A DNA stretch of 64,000 nucleotides from JBHOQS01 sp042408875 (GTDB taxonomy: Bacteria > Chloroflexota > UBA11872 > JBHOQS01), in the NCBI GenBank assembly GCA_042408875.1, contig JBHOQS010000020.1, positions 1 through 64,000 of the forward strand, in the 5' to 3' direction. The notes under the pieces are model-generated. The model had not been told where the DNA came from and made no database searches. It was given only the letters and a program-made list of their open reading frames with translations. Made by a program: the position numbers and the translations under genes. This document shows positions 49,042 through 57,698 of the stretch, one piece after another. Every line of letters begins with the position of its first letter. Within the stretch, counting starts at the first letter, position 1.

Positions 49042-49823
49042 GCGCTCCCTCGCTGTCGCAGCACGCGCGCCGGGTTGCCTGCCGCCACGCTGTACGGAGG
49101 CACGTCTTTCGTCACCACCGCGCCGGCGCCGATCACCGACCCCCGGCCGATCGTTACGCCGTCCAGCACGATCACGCGGTTGCCGATCCAGCAGTCGTCC
49201 TCGATGGTGATGCCCCGCCGCGTCACACCCTGCTGGTTGATCGGCCGGTTCACATCGTCGAACCGGTGGTTTTCTGCCAGCAGGTCCACGTGCGCACCGA
49301 GCGTGACGTTGTTGCCGATGCACAGGAACCCGCCCGCCCCCAGGATGCAGTGCGGGCCGATATACACGTTGTCGCCGAGCACCGCCCCCTCGCCGATGTT
49401 CGTGAGATGGGCGGTGCACTGCAGCCAGACGTATTCCTTCAGCCGGACATTGTTGCCGAAGACAACCCCGCGTTTCGAGAGACAGTTCAGGTACGAGTGT
49501 GCGCCGATCGCCACGTTATCACCGACGGACAGGTAGCTGGGATACAGCAGCGTGACGTCCTTGCCCAGGAAGAAGCGCCGGCCGCAGGCCCGCAGCCGCC
49601 ATCGGTGCAGGGAGCCGCGCAGCAGGCTTAACCCGCCCTTCTGCCACAGGTAGTACACGAGCCCTGTCAGCGAGAGCTCGAGCTCCTCCGTGACCTGCCG
49701 CTCGAGCGCTTCGCCAGCCGTGGAGATCGCCACGCCGTCGCCCATCGCAGCACGATACAGGCGGTACTTGACCGCCCCCCAGTGACCCAGTAGACGCCCA
49801 GGATACACCTGTACCCTCACCAT
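49038..49823 (-). CDS. Hexapeptide-repeat acyltransferase
   Basis: A 261-residue left-handed beta-helix transferase. Hexapeptide turns run from about residue 85 (VGDNVAIGAHSYLN) to 240, ending with the CysE/LacA-type cap WIGNRVIVLDGVTIGRGSVIGAGAVVTKDVPPYSVAAGNPARV (noted in two parts around residue 220). It likely O-acetylates a sugar of the glycan using acetyl-CoA. The N-terminal 80 residues are basic and helical. The start is ATG 49823, which overlaps the upstream GT4 stop by seven bases; the 103 extra codons of the longer frame are shadow sequence. Confidence 0.88.
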   Translation of the reverse strand: MVRVQVYPGRLLGHWGAVKYRLYRAAMGDGVAISTAGEALERQVTEELELSLTGLVYYLWQKGGLSLLRGSLHRWRLRACGRRFFLGKDVTLLYPSYLSVGDNVAIGAHSYLNCLSKRGVVFGNNVRLKEYVWLQCTAHLTNIGEGAVLGDNVYIGPHCILGAGGFLCIGNNVTLGAHVDLLAENHRFDDVNRPINQQGVTRRGITIEDDCWIGNRVIVLDGVTIGRGSVIGAGAVVTKDVPPYSVAAGNPARVLRQRGSA

Positions 49824-51031
49824 CGTGCTCCCGCGCTGCGCGCCAGCACCCGCAGCCAGTCCGGCACGACAGGCCCGCGCGCCTGCCTGCCCTCTTGCGC
49901 CGGCCGCCTGAGGCCGGTCAGCACTTCCTCGTAGACCTGCCACGTCAGCCGCGCCGTGCGTTCCCAGGTGAACTGCGCCGCCCGCGCCCGACCGCGCCGC
50001 ACCAGCTCGTCCCGCAGGTGCCCGTCCACGAGCGCCCGCGCCACCTGCTGCGCCAGCCCGCGATAATCCCGCGCCTCGGCCAGAAGCGCCGCATCTCCTG
50101 CGACTTCTACCAGCGCCGGCGCGCGGCTGCACACCACCGGCGTGCCGCAGGCCATTGCCTCGAGCACAGGCAGGCCGAACCCCTCGTGCAGCGATGGGAA
50201 CAACAGCACGTCAGCCAGGGTATACAGCGCCACCAGCTCTTCCTCGCTAACGGCGCCAGTGCAGGTGAGCGCGTCGGCAACGCCAAGGGAGCGGGCCAGC
50301 CCCCGCTGGGCAGAGGTGAGGGCTGCCCCCACCTTCACCAGGTGTACCTCTAGGCCATTCCGGTGCAGCTCAGCCACCACTCGCAGCACGCCCTCGACGT
50401 TCTTGTAAAACTCGCTGCTGCCCGTGTGCAGCACCAGCGCCCTGGCTGGCAGCCTGAAACGCTGCCGTACTCCCTCCAGCCGGGCAGCGTCCTCTACCGG
50501 CCGGAAGTGCGGCTCGATGCCCAGCGGCACCACACGAATGCGCTCGGCCGGGTAGTCGGTGGCCTGTGCCAGGTGCTGCCGCGTCGCCTCGCTGTCGGCG
50601 ATGATGCGTGCCGCCCGCAGCATCCCCGGCAGGCACCACCGTCGAAAGCGCAGCAATGCTCCCCGCGGGTAGCCCGCCGCCTTCCGCAGATCATCCCGCA
50701 GCAGCACGAGATCATGACAAGTTACTATTGTTCTATTTTCATCCAAAAACCAGACGAGATCCCCGTAGCCGTGGTCAACGACGTGGTTGAGCTGGCCCTG
50801 GCAGGTGCGAGCGTAAAGGGGATACCGGAGGTACCGACGCGCCAGCACGCCTGCTCGCCGCCATGCCGGCGCTCCGGCTATACGTTGCGACTCCGGCGCA
50901 GGCAGGCGCACCTGGCGCACAGCCGGCGCGTCGTCACCTAGGCCTTCCAGCGCAGCTGCCAGCGCATCGGCATAGCGTTCCATGCTGCGCTTGCACTCTT
51001 CTGGAAGGACCCGAAACAGTGTTACCTGCAT
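49817..51031 (-). CDS. GT4-family glycosyltransferase
   Basis: A 404-residue GT-B enzyme. RVLPEECKRSMERYADALAAAL starts the first domain, VLHTGSSEFYKNVEGVLRVV the second, and LHEGFGLPVLEAMACG is the donor motif, followed by ALVEVAGDAALL, a signature shared with mannosyl/rhamnosyl GT4 enzymes like the one at 30489. ATG 51031 is preferred to TTG 51043. It is translationally coupled to the acyltransferase gene downstream. Confidence 0.9.
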   Translation of the reverse strand: MQVTLFRVLPEECKRSMERYADALAAALEGLGDDAPAVRQVRLPAPESQRIAGAPAWRRAGVLARRYLRYPLYARTCQGQLNHVVDHGYGDLVWFLDENRTIVTCHDLVLLRDDLRKAAGYPRGALLRFRRWCLPGMLRAARIIADSEATRQHLAQATDYPAERIRVVPLGIEPHFRPVEDAARLEGVRQRFRLPARALVLHTGSSEFYKNVEGVLRVVAELHRNGLEVHLVKVGAALTSAQRGLARSLGVADALTCTGAVSEEELVALYTLADVLLFPSLHEGFGLPVLEAMACGTPVVCSRAPALVEVAGDAALLAEARDYRGLAQQVARALVDGHLRDELVRRGRARAAQFTWERTARLTWQVYEEVLTGLRRPAQEGRQARGPVVPDWLRVLARSAGARW

Positions 51032-51071
51032 AGGTACACTCAATCTGTCCGGTGCGCCCGCGGCTGCTCCC

Positions 51072-52178
51072 TCAAAACTGGTCGAAATCTTCTATGCAGC
51101 CCCGCGCCGGGGTAGCCGGCGCAGGCTGGGTGGCCGCCTGTCGCACGAGCTGCCGGTACAGCGCTTCATAGGCGTCCACCACCCGCTCCCACCCGAACTG
51201 CTGCACCCACACCAGCCCCCCCTCGGCCAGCCGCTGCCTGCGCTCACCATCGTGCAACAGGTCAACCAGAGCGCGCCCTAGCCCGGCCGGGGAGGCGATC
51301 ACCCCGTAGCGGCCGCCCTCCAACACTTCCATGGCCCCGGGGTTGGGCGTCGCCACCACCGGCGTACCGCAGGCCATCGCTTCGATGTACGGCCGCCCGA
51401 ACCCTTCATAGGCCGATGGCAGGCAGAACACCCAGGCCCGCTGGTAGAGCTCGATGAGTTGTGCCATAGACACCCGTCCAAACGAGCGCACGCCGGGTTC
51501 TTCCACCCGCTCGTCGCACACCAGCCACAGCTCCGCCGCAGGGAGTCGCGGCCGCACTTGCTGGGTAAACACATCCAGCAGCAGCTGCCCGCGCTTGCGG
51601 TTGCGCAGGTGCCCCACGAACAGGATCGACGGCCGCGCGCTCTTCTGGCCGCCCGGCCGGAAGCGCTCCAGGTCAACCCCCTGCGGGATGACCTGCTGGA
51701 TGCCGGGGATCGTGCGGCAGGTGTTGCGCGAGATGGCCACGCAGGCATCGGCACCCAGCGCGGCCAGCAGCTCGCAGGGGTAGATGCTCAGGAACATCAG
51801 GGCCCGCTTCAGGCTGCCGGCGTGCCGCGCCTCCTCCAGGCTAGAGCCGCTGAAGGTGCGCACCAGAGGGAGACGTCGCCCCCACAGGAAGTGGCTATCG
51901 CCCTGCGCGTGGACGATATCGAAGCCGGAGAAGTCCTGCCGCGCTACCACGACGCCGAACCAGTACAGCCGCGCCAGCTTGCCGGGCAGGCTGCGCTCAT
52001 CACACGGCAGGTGGACAATGTGGACCTGGTAGCGCGCCTCCGCCGGCGCCGGGTGGTACGAGAAGACGCAGACGTCATGGCCGCGCTCGACCAGCTTGTT
52101 GGCGAACTGGTGGGTGAAGTGCCCGACCCCACCGGGGGAGCGGCTGGGCAGAAAGCTCTGGATCAGGGCGATACGCAT
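51072..52178 (-). CDS. GT4-family glycosyltransferase
   Basis: A 368-residue GT-B enzyme. MRIALIQSFLPSRSPGGVGHF is the standard N-terminal glycine-rich strand-loop, LFVGHLRNRKRGQLLLDVF the domain boundary, and YEGFGRPYIEAMACG the donor motif. AGG lies seven bases before the ATG. It is co-directional with the GT2 and sugar-phosphate transferase genes upstream, consistent with stepwise addition of sugars to the lipid-linked primer. Confidence 0.9.
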   Translation of the reverse strand: MRIALIQSFLPSRSPGGVGHFTHQFANKLVERGHDVCVFSYHPAPAEARYQVHIVHLPCDERSLPGKLARLYWFGVVVARQDFSGFDIVHAQGDSHFLWGRRLPLVRTFSGSSLEEARHAGSLKRALMFLSIYPCELLAALGADACVAISRNTCRTIPGIQQVIPQGVDLERFRPGGQKSARPSILFVGHLRNRKRGQLLLDVFTQQVRPRLPAAELWLVCDERVEEPGVRSFGRVSMAQLIELYQRAWVFCLPSAYEGFGRPYIEAMACGTPVVATPNPGAMEVLEGGRYGVIASPAGLGRALVDLLHDGERRQRLAEGGLVWVQQFGWERVVDAYEALYRQLVRQAATQPAPATPARGCIEDFDQF

Positions 52179-52226
52179 GGCACCTGCTATAAGCTACGCG
52201 CAGTTCCAGGCTACGAGTAGAGGCGG

Positions 52227-53087
52227 TCAGGCCGGGGCGCGGCGCTGGGCCGTCACCGGCCCGGCGGCACTGCTGCCGAGGCGCGGCCCTGTCCACGCCT
52301 GCACCAGCCCGGCCGGATGCAGGTAATGCTTGGCATAGAACAGCAGCATGCTGCGCACGTGCCAGCGCCAGTGCCGGCTGAACACCCGTCGCGCCGAGCC
52401 GCGTTCGTAGTGGTGCGTTACCACCGCCGCCGGCACGTAGTGCACTTCCCAGCCGCGCTGCCACATGCGGAAGCACAGGTCCTGGTCCTCGAAGTAGAGG
52501 AAGAAGCGTTCGTCCAAGAGGCCGGTCTGCTCCAGCGCCACCCGCCGGATGGCCATCGCCGCCCCGATCACCACATCTACCGGGCCCGGCTGGCTCAGAT
52601 CGCGGTCCTGGAGGAAGTAGCGCCGCATCAGCGGTGTACTGGCCAGCCAGCGATCCAGGTAGAGCCCGCGCACCAGCAGGATAGGGATCGTCGAGAAGCT
52701 GCGCACCGACGGTTGTAGCCGTCCGTCCGGGTAGACCAGCCGGGGTCCGGCCACGCCGGCCTGCGGGTGTGCGTCTAGGTATTCCACCAGCTGGTCCAGC
52801 GCGCCCGGCTGCACGGCCGTGTCGGCGTTGAGCAGCAACACGTACCGGCCGCGGCTGTGCCTGATCCCGTAGTTGCAGTTCCTCGCAAAGCCCCAGCGCC
52901 CGGGGTGTGCGAGCAGGCGCACCCGCGGCAGGTAGCGCTCCACCAGCGGCAGGCCGCGCTCGAGGCCAGTGTTGTCCACCAGCAGCACCTCACAGGCGCA
53001 GCGCGCCGGCTGCTCGAAAATGGAGGCGAGGCACCCCCCGAGCACCTGCTCCGAATGGTGGTTGATGATCACGATGGACAGGTCCAT
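52227..53087 (-). CDS. GT2-family glycosyltransferase (rhamnosyltransferase-like)
   Basis: A 286-residue GT-A enzyme: LSIVIINHHSEQVLGGCLASI at the N terminus, a VLLVDNTG segment, LLLNADTAV as the metal-binding D-x-D equivalent (about residues 87-95), and FLYFEDQDLCFRMWQRGW (about 204-221) with the ED-x-D acceptor-site motif. It matches WbbL-like rhamnosyltransferases that add the second sugar of a lipid-linked repeat. It lies 47 bases downstream of the initiating transferase, fitting that role. Confidence 0.9.
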   Translation of the reverse strand: MDLSIVIINHHSEQVLGGCLASIFEQPARCACEVLLVDNTGLERGLPLVERYLPRVRLLAHPGRWGFARNCNYGIRHSRGRYVLLLNADTAVQPGALDQLVEYLDAHPQAGVAGPRLVYPDGRLQPSVRSFSTIPILLVRGLYLDRWLASTPLMRRYFLQDRDLSQPGPVDVVIGAAMAIRRVALEQTGLLDERFFLYFEDQDLCFRMWQRGWEVHYVPAAVVTHHYERGSARRVFSRHWRWHVRSMLLFYAKHYLHPAGLVQAWTGPRLGSSAAGPVTAQRRAPA

Positions 53088-53134
53088 CGGTCGCTGCGTG
53101 TCCCTAAGCCTGTGCAGTCTCGAGCCCTGCAGTG

Positions 53135-53851
53135 CTACAGCGCCCCGCGTCCGGTCAGCATCACCGGGATCGTGCGCAGCATGATCTGCAGGTCCAGCCA
53201 GAGCGAGCGCCGGGCGATGTACTCCAGGTCGATGCGTACCATTTCTTCGAAGGGCACCTGCGAGCGCGCCGAGACCTGGTACAACCCGGTGATGCCCGGC
53301 TTCACCAGGAGCCGCAGGCGGTGTCGCGGCTGGTACAGGGCGTATTCATACGGCACCGGCGGCCGCGGCCCCACGATCGACATCTCACCCCGCAGGACGT
53401 TGATGAACTGCGGGATCTCGTCCAGGCTGGTGCGCCGCAGGATGTGCCCCACCGGGGTCACGCGGGGATCGTTGGCGTACTTGTAGACCGGCTTACTGTC
53501 CGCCTCGACCGCGCCCCCGCCCTGCACGAACGCCTCCAGGAACTTGCGATGCCCGCTGTCATCGCAGTTGTGGTACATGCTGCGGAACTTGTAGTACGTG
53601 AACTCCCGCCCGTAGCGGCCGACGACGCGCCCAGCGTACAGCACCGGGCCGGGCGAGGTAAGCTTGATCACCAGGGCGATCAGCATCCACAGCGGACCGA
53701 AGGCCACCAGGACGAAGAGTGCTATAGCAATGTCGATGGCACGTTTAGCCACCTCATAAGCCGTATCTCTGTCGCTGAGGAAGACAGCGACATCATCCGT
53801 GACGGCCAGAAAAGCGGCCATGACCTCCTCGTGCGTGCCAGCCGGCAGCAT
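53135..53851 (-). CDS. Initiating sugar-1-phosphate transferase (WcaJ/RfbP-type)
   Basis: A 238-residue polyprenyl-phosphate sugar-1-phosphate transferase core. After about 30 residues comes one membrane segment (IDIAIALFVLVAFGPLWMLI), then the catalytic signature KFRSMYHN, RRTSLDEIPQFINVLRGEMS and VGPRPPVPYE, and finally KPGITGLYQVSARSQ. It starts glycan assembly on undecaprenyl phosphate. The long multi-TM N-terminal part of WcaJ is absent, as in the short single-domain class. ATG 53851 follows GGAG with five-base spacing. It is the first gene of the leftward operon. Confidence 0.92.
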   Translation of the reverse strand: MLPAGTHEEVMAAFLAVTDDVAVFLSDRDTAYEVAKRAIDIAIALFVLVAFGPLWMLIALVIKLTSPGPVLYAGRVVGRYGREFTYYKFRSMYHNCDDSGHRKFLEAFVQGGGAVEADSKPVYKYANDPRVTPVGHILRRTSLDEIPQFINVLRGEMSIVGPRPPVPYEYALYQPRHRLRLLVKPGITGLYQVSARSQVPFEEMVRIDLEYIARRSLWLDLQIMLRTIPVMLTGRGAL

Positions 53852-53999
53852 AGACACTCCGCCTCTCACCTCACGCCTCCGGCCAGGCGCGCCGCAGAGA
53901 TGGCAACGCGCCGGACCCTCGTATACTGCTCCCCATTTGCCGCCCCCCATTGTAGGGCGCGCATGCAGCGTCTACACCCGCCAGCAGGCGGATTCTGAT

Positions 54000-54035
54000 G
54001 CCCAGAAGGCGGACCCACTGGACCGCCTTCTGGGC
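54000..54035. terminator. Perfect hairpin in the divergent 53852-54234 gap
   Basis: GCCCAGAAGGCGG and CCGCCTTCTGGGC form a 13-bp stem around a 10-base loop, followed on the + strand by CCTTACTTT. Both flanking genes point away, so it does not end either gene; it would act as an attenuator in the leader of the SLH gene, or is the remnant of a lost gene's terminator. The rest of the 383-base gap shows no gene; minus-strand promoter-like TATAC and TACAAT boxes lie near 53920-53950. Confidence 0.6.
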
Positions 54036-54234
54036 CCTTACTTTAGGCCTAGAGTACGCACTCGACCTGGCCCGATTCTCAGACTGGTAGGAGTACCTTG
54101 CCGCACCGCGCCCGCCCGGACGCTCGCTGTTAAGGGCTCTCGAGGCCGGCCGCGCTACAGTAGGCCGCGAATGACGCGGTCGCGCTCTGCTGGCCGTCTG
54201 CTACCGGCCAACTGGTTGGGAGGATGTGAAAGGG

Positions 54235-56139
54235 ATGGGTGGATTACGATTTCACTGGAGGCGCGCGCTGCGGCGCGCCTCGCTCTCAGGAGCCCGGGCG
54301 CGTGCCGCACGCGTTCCAGGCGCCCTGGCGCTGGTGGCAACGTTGCTGCTGCTGGCCGTCGGGCTGCAGATGCCGAGCCTGCTCTCTCTGGGCGGGTCGC
54401 TGGCACAGCCGGCCTCTGCAGCAACGTCGGGAACGAGCAGCGTCATCCTGACGAACCTGGATGCCTCGGCAAGCGCTAGTGTCACGCTGGTGTACCGCAA
54501 CCCCGATGGCTCGATCGCCGCGACACAGACAGATACCCTGCCGGCCGGTGCCGTCAAGACCTACGCCGGCTCAACTATGGCAGTGCCAGCGGGCTTTGCT
54601 GGGACCCTCACGGTGAACGCCGACCGCCCGGTGCGCCTGGTCGTGAACCAGCAGCCGGTCGGCGTGGCGCCCAGCAGCTACACCGGCCAGCAGACCCCGG
54701 CCTCAACGATCGAGCTGGCGTTCGTGGCACGGCAGCAGAACGGCTGGAACGCCTCGCTTTATCTCCAGAACCCGGGGGCCTCCCCGGCCACCGCCGGCGT
54801 GACGTTCTACTCCGGCGGCTCCGCTGTAGCCAGCCGCACCGGTCTGCGTATTCCGGCCGGCGGCCAGTATACGCTCGATCTAGCCACGGTCTCCGAGCTG
54901 GGCAGCTCCTGGTCGGGACGCGCTGTGGTCTCCAGCGATGTCCCGCTGGTGGCCATCGTCTACCTCCAGGATGGCCAGCATTCGTACTTCTACGGCGGCA
55001 GCCCGCGCTTTTCTGACGTGCCGCTCACCGAGCCGCGTCGCGCGGCGATGGAAGTCTTCGCCTCGGCCGGCGTGATCGCCGCCCGGGACGACAGCACCTT
55101 CGCCCCGGGCGACGCCCTCACCCGCGCCGTTGCAGCCGCGGCTATCGTCCGCGAAATGGGCTGGACCCTGGTCACGCCGGCCACGCCGAGCTTCAGCGAT
55201 GTGCCGACAAGCTACTGGGCCTACAGCTTCATCGAGACGGCTGTCCGCCAGGGCGTCGTGCAGGGCTATCCGGACGGCACCTTCCGGCCGGACGCCGGCA
55301 TCAGCCGCGCCGATGCCATGCGCCTTCTGGTCACCGCCCGAGGACTCCCGCTGGTCACGCCGCCCTCGCCCAGCTACTCCGATGTCCCGGCCACCCACTG
55401 GGCGTACTCATATATCGAGACGGCCCGCGCCCACGGCATTGACACCGGCTATCCCGACGGCACGTTCCGCCCGGACAACGCTCTGACCCGTGCCGAGGGC
55501 GCCGCCGATTTGCTGGCCGCGCTCACAGTCCCTGCGCCCGCTGTCTCGCAGCCGACGCCCACGCCCACGCTTACTCCCACGCTCACGCCAACGCCGACGC
55601 TCACAGCCACGCCGACGCTCACAGCCACGCCGACGCCGCTTGCCACAGCGACGGCAACGCCTACATTGGCCGCAACCGCCACGGCGACGCGTACGCCGGC
55701 TCCCAGCGCGACCGCGACTCCGATGCCTAGCAGTCCTACACCAACAGCCACAGCAACGGCGTCCGCGCCAATCCCTCAGGCGCACCCCGCGGCAACCCCG
55801 ACCCAGGTGCCGACTGCGACACCGACGCCGGCGGCCACCGCTACTCCGAGCGCGGGCGAGACGCTGCCGGCTCCGACCGACCTGAGCGCGCAGGGGCGCC
55901 GCAGGAGTATCGCCCTGGATTGGGACGGTTCCAGCTGGAAGGTCCGGTATAACGTCTACCGCTCAACTACGCCGGGCATCGACCCCAGTGTCAGCCGGCC
56001 GTACGTAACTGGCGTGCTGGGCACCCGCTACGTCGACACTGATGTCCGGCCTGGAGTGACGTATTACTACGTGGTCACAGCCACCGACGGCAGGCGTGAG
56101 AGCAGGCCGTCAAACGAAGCGAGCGCCCAGGCGCGCTAG
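54235..56139 (+). CDS. SLH-domain surface protein with TP-rich linker and Fn3-like domain
   Basis: A 634-residue exported protein. It has a basic N terminus with a membrane/signal helix (ALALVATLLLLAVGLQM, about 29-45) and a beta-rich region with two repeats of 100 residues (about 65-250). Three SLH domains follow (about 257-310, 318-371, 378-432; each with F/YSDVP, YW and YPDGTFRPD-type motifs, the first degenerate), then a 100-residue Thr/Pro linker and a C-terminal Fn3-like domain (about 548-630). SLH domains bind secondary cell-wall polymers and anchor the protein on the surface. It suggests an S-layer-type cell surface. The start is ATG 54235 (GTG 54226 alternative), behind GGGAGG. Confidence 0.87.
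   Translation: MGGLRFHWRRALRRASLSGARARAARVPGALALVATLLLLAVGLQMPSLLSLGGSLAQPASAATSGTSSVILTNLDASASASVTLVYRNPDGSIAATQTDTLPAGAVKTYAGSTMAVPAGFAGTLTVNADRPVRLVVNQQPVGVAPSSYTGQQTPASTIELAFVARQQNGWNASLYLQNPGASPATAGVTFYSGGSAVASRTGLRIPAGGQYTLDLATVSELGSSWSGRAVVSSDVPLVAIVYLQDGQHSYFYGGSPRFSDVPLTEPRRAAMEVFASAGVIAARDDSTFAPGDALTRAVAAAAIVREMGWTLVTPATPSFSDVPTSYWAYSFIETAVRQGVVQGYPDGTFRPDAGISRADAMRLLVTARGLPLVTPPSPSYSDVPATHWAYSYIETARAHGIDTGYPDGTFRPDNALTRAEGAADLLAALTVPAPAVSQPTPTPTLTPTLTPTPTLTATPTLTATPTPLATATATPTLAATATATRTPAPSATATPMPSSPTPTATATASAPIPQAHPAATPTQVPTATPTPAATATPSAGETLPAPTDLSAQGRRRSIALDWDGSSWKVRYNVYRSTTPGIDPSVSRPYVTGVLGTRYVDTDVRPGVTYYYVVTATDGRRESRPSNEASAQAR
55540..55860 (+). repeat. Thr/Pro-coding low-complexity repeat inside the SLH gene
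   Basis: About 100 codons of ACGCC-type repeats encode TPT, TAT and LTPT units forming the linker between the SLH domains and the Fn3-like domain. Regular codon repetition makes long spurious open frames on both strands here. The repeat is prone to length variation and may be O-glycosylated on Thr, which fits the surrounding glycosyltransferases; this last point is inference. Confidence 0.85.
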
Positions 56140-56159
56140 CGTGAGCACTTCAGGCTTTC

Positions 56160-56199
56160 GGGAGGCCGGATGGCTGGGAGCGCAGCCATCCGGCCTCCC
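56160..56199 (+). terminator. Strong terminator after the SLH gene
   Basis: A 17-bp perfect stem (arm GGGAGGCCGGATGGCTG) with a six-base loop, 20 bases after the stop, followed by TTCCCCCTTTATC. Confidence 0.88.
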
Positions 56200-56255
56200 T
56201 TCCCCCTTTATCCGGCTTTTCGCTCGCCTGTCGACGCCTGAAGACGTCGTGCCTC

Positions 56256-56284
56256 TTGACGCGCGACGCACCACCCGGTACACT
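56256..56284 (+). promoter_or_regulatory. Sigma-70-type promoter for the BTAD regulator
   Basis: TTGACG (56256-56261), a 17-base spacer, and TACACT (56279-56284), about 115 bases before the regulator gene and just after the SLH terminator. It has the same -10 hexamer and spacing as the promoter at 4654. Confidence 0.65.
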
Positions 56285-56398
56285 CGTTTTGTTATTTTGA
56301 AGTAATCTCCAGCGCGACCGAGGTCTGGCATCCGCCGGTGCCCGGCGCGCCGATGCTGGGTGGGCGATCCCTCTGCACAATGTACCGGCCGAGCGGCG

Positions 56399-57211
56399 AT
56401 GAACGAGGCGACAGCACGCCGGTTTGAGCTCCAGGCAGGGGCAGGCCAGACGGACTGGCCGGTGCTGATCTGCCTCCTTGGCCCCTTTCGCCTCTTGAAA
56501 GCCGGCCGGCTGGTTCCGCTCCGGAGCGGCGGTAAGATGGAGGCGCTGCTGAGCAGCTTGGCGCTACAGCCGGGCTACGCCGCCCGACGCGAGGAGCTGC
56601 TCACGATCCTCTGGCCCAACCAGGACGCCGCGCTCGCTGGCCAGTCGCTCAACAGCCTCATCTACAGCGTCCACCGTCTCCTGGGTGATGCGCTCGACGC
56701 ACCACCGGTGCTCCTGGCCGACGGCCTCTATCGCCTGAACACAGAGGCCGGCGTAGGCGTCGATGTGGCCTGGTTCGACACGCTGATCAGCGCAGGCGAG
56801 CAGGCGGGGCGAGCCGGTGACCGCCGGCAAGTCGCCGAGACCTTTACCCGTGCCCTCGAGCTTTACCGCGGCGATCTGTGCGCCGGCAGCGACGTGCGCG
56901 CAGCGATCGAGCGCGAGCGCCTGCGCGCCCGCTTCCTCAGCCTTCTGGCACAACTCGCCGACTGGGCTTTCACCAGCGGTGACTACGCAGTGTGCCTCGA
57001 TCATGCGCTCCGCCTGCTGACGAACGACCCCTGTCGCGAGGATGCGCACCGCTTGGTGATGCGCTGCTATGTCCGCCGCGGTGAACGCGCTCAGGCGCTC
57101 CGCCAGTACCACCTCTGCCGCCAGGTGCTGCAACGCGAGTTCGAGGCGGAGCCGGAGCCCTGTACCACTGCGCTCTTTGATCAGATCCGCCTAGCTCCGG
57201 ACACGGTGTAG
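56399..57211 (+). CDS. BTAD-domain transcriptional regulator (SARP-like)
   Basis: A 270-residue regulator. The N-terminal winged helix (about residues 20-95, LLGPFRLLKAGRLVPLRSGGKMEALLSSLAL and REELLTILWP, quoted in parts) is followed by a bacterial transcriptional activator domain of helical TPR-like repeats (about 120-260, with DVAWFDTLISAGEQA and a final ALRQYHLCRQVLQREFEAEPEP). Related proteins activate secondary metabolite or secretion genes; there is no ATPase domain here. ATG 56399 is chosen (GTG 56360 alternative). It lies upstream of, and on the same strand as, the glycosyltransferase and contractile-tail genes, which it may control. Confidence 0.85.
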   Translation: MNEATARRFELQAGAGQTDWPVLICLLGPFRLLKAGRLVPLRSGGKMEALLSSLALQPGYAARREELLTILWPNQDAALAGQSLNSLIYSVHRLLGDALDAPPVLLADGLYRLNTEAGVGVDVAWFDTLISAGEQAGRAGDRRQVAETFTRALELYRGDLCAGSDVRAAIERERLRARFLSLLAQLADWAFTSGDYAVCLDHALRLLTNDPCREDAHRLVMRCYVRRGERAQALRQYHLCRQVLQREFEAEPEPCTTALFDQIRLAPDTV

Positions 57212-57257
57212 CGCGCTGGGCGGCACGCCTACCCGGCATCCTGCCTTTATGCCGCTT

Positions 57258-57287
57258 TCATTCGGATTTTACTCATTCGGATTTCAC
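57258..57287 (+). repeat. Tandem 15-bp repeat TCATTCGGATTTYAC
   Basis: Two adjacent copies, TCATTCGGATTTTAC and TCATTCGGATTTCAC, lie in the 212-base gap after the BTAD gene, which also holds three GGATAC motifs at about 57374-57404. Direct repeats upstream of a promoter are typical SARP/BTAD binding sites, so these may be the regulator's target for the downstream genes. This is inference from position. Confidence 0.45.
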
Positions 57288-57423
57288 TAGGAATCCACCG
57301 CTAGCTCAGCCGCACATCAGCCTGCTTTCAGAGGGTCGTGCTACGCTGTCGGACAGCCGGCTTCATCGAGGTGCTGTGGATACAGTGGATACCAAGGGAT
57401 ACAGACAGATTTGAGGCTGTGGC

Positions 57424-57636
57424 GTGTCGTCGCCGCCCCGCGGAGATTCCCTTGCCGACGTGCGCTATGTCACGGTAATCCTGCGGCTGGTCCTCGACCG
57501 TCGCGGGCGGCTCGCCTACGGAGAGGTCCTGGGACTCGATGCCACTCCAGCCCGCCGCTTTCGCGGCTGGCGCGGCCTGCATCGCGCTCTGCGTGAGTGG
57601 CTGACTGAGGCCGGCCAGGACAGCACATCTAGCTGA
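57424..57636 (+). CDS. Small 70-residue protein of unknown function
   Basis: A 70-residue basic protein from GTG 57424. VRYVTVILRLVLDRRGRLAYGEVLGLD is a clear beta-turn-beta pattern and RFRGWRGLHRALREWLTEA an amphipathic helix, so it looks like a folded domain rather than noise. It does not match a family I can name. It lies immediately before the nested hairpin and the three-domain glycosyltransferase. It may be a small regulator or cluster component. Confidence 0.5.
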   Translation: MSSPPRGDSLADVRYVTVILRLVLDRRGRLAYGEVLGLDATPARRFRGWRGLHRALREWLTEAGQDSTSS

Positions 57637-57637
57637 G

Positions 57638-57682
57638 CCGGCGGGTAGCTGAGCCGGCGGGCTCAGCGAAGATACCCGCCGG
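57638..57682 (+). other. Nested perfect hairpin before the three-domain glycosyltransferase
   Basis: The outer 10-bp arms CCGGCGGGTA (57638-57647) and TACCCGCCGG (57673-57682) enclose an inner 8-bp stem GCTGAGCC/GGCTCAGC with loop GGCG. It starts two bases after the preceding stop and ends 16 bases before the next start. No T-run follows, so it is more likely a translational or stability element than a terminator. The strong ribosome binding site expected for the downstream ATG is not obvious, which fits a structured control element. Confidence 0.6.
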
Positions 57683-57698
57683 TAGGTATGCAGTACGC

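Noticed and set aside
49042..49419. 126-codon N-terminal extension of the GT-C gene
   Set aside because: Lies antisense-free but inside the acyltransferase gene in another frame; the ATGA overlap at 49038-49041 fixes the start.
49824..50132. 103-codon N-terminal extension of the hexapeptide acyltransferase
   Set aside because: Gly/Ala/Arg-rich shadow of the upstream GT4 gene; ATG 49823 starts the recognisable protein.
55449..55751. Val/Gly-rich minus-strand frame
   Set aside because: Shadow of the Thr/Pro linker repeats in the SLH gene.
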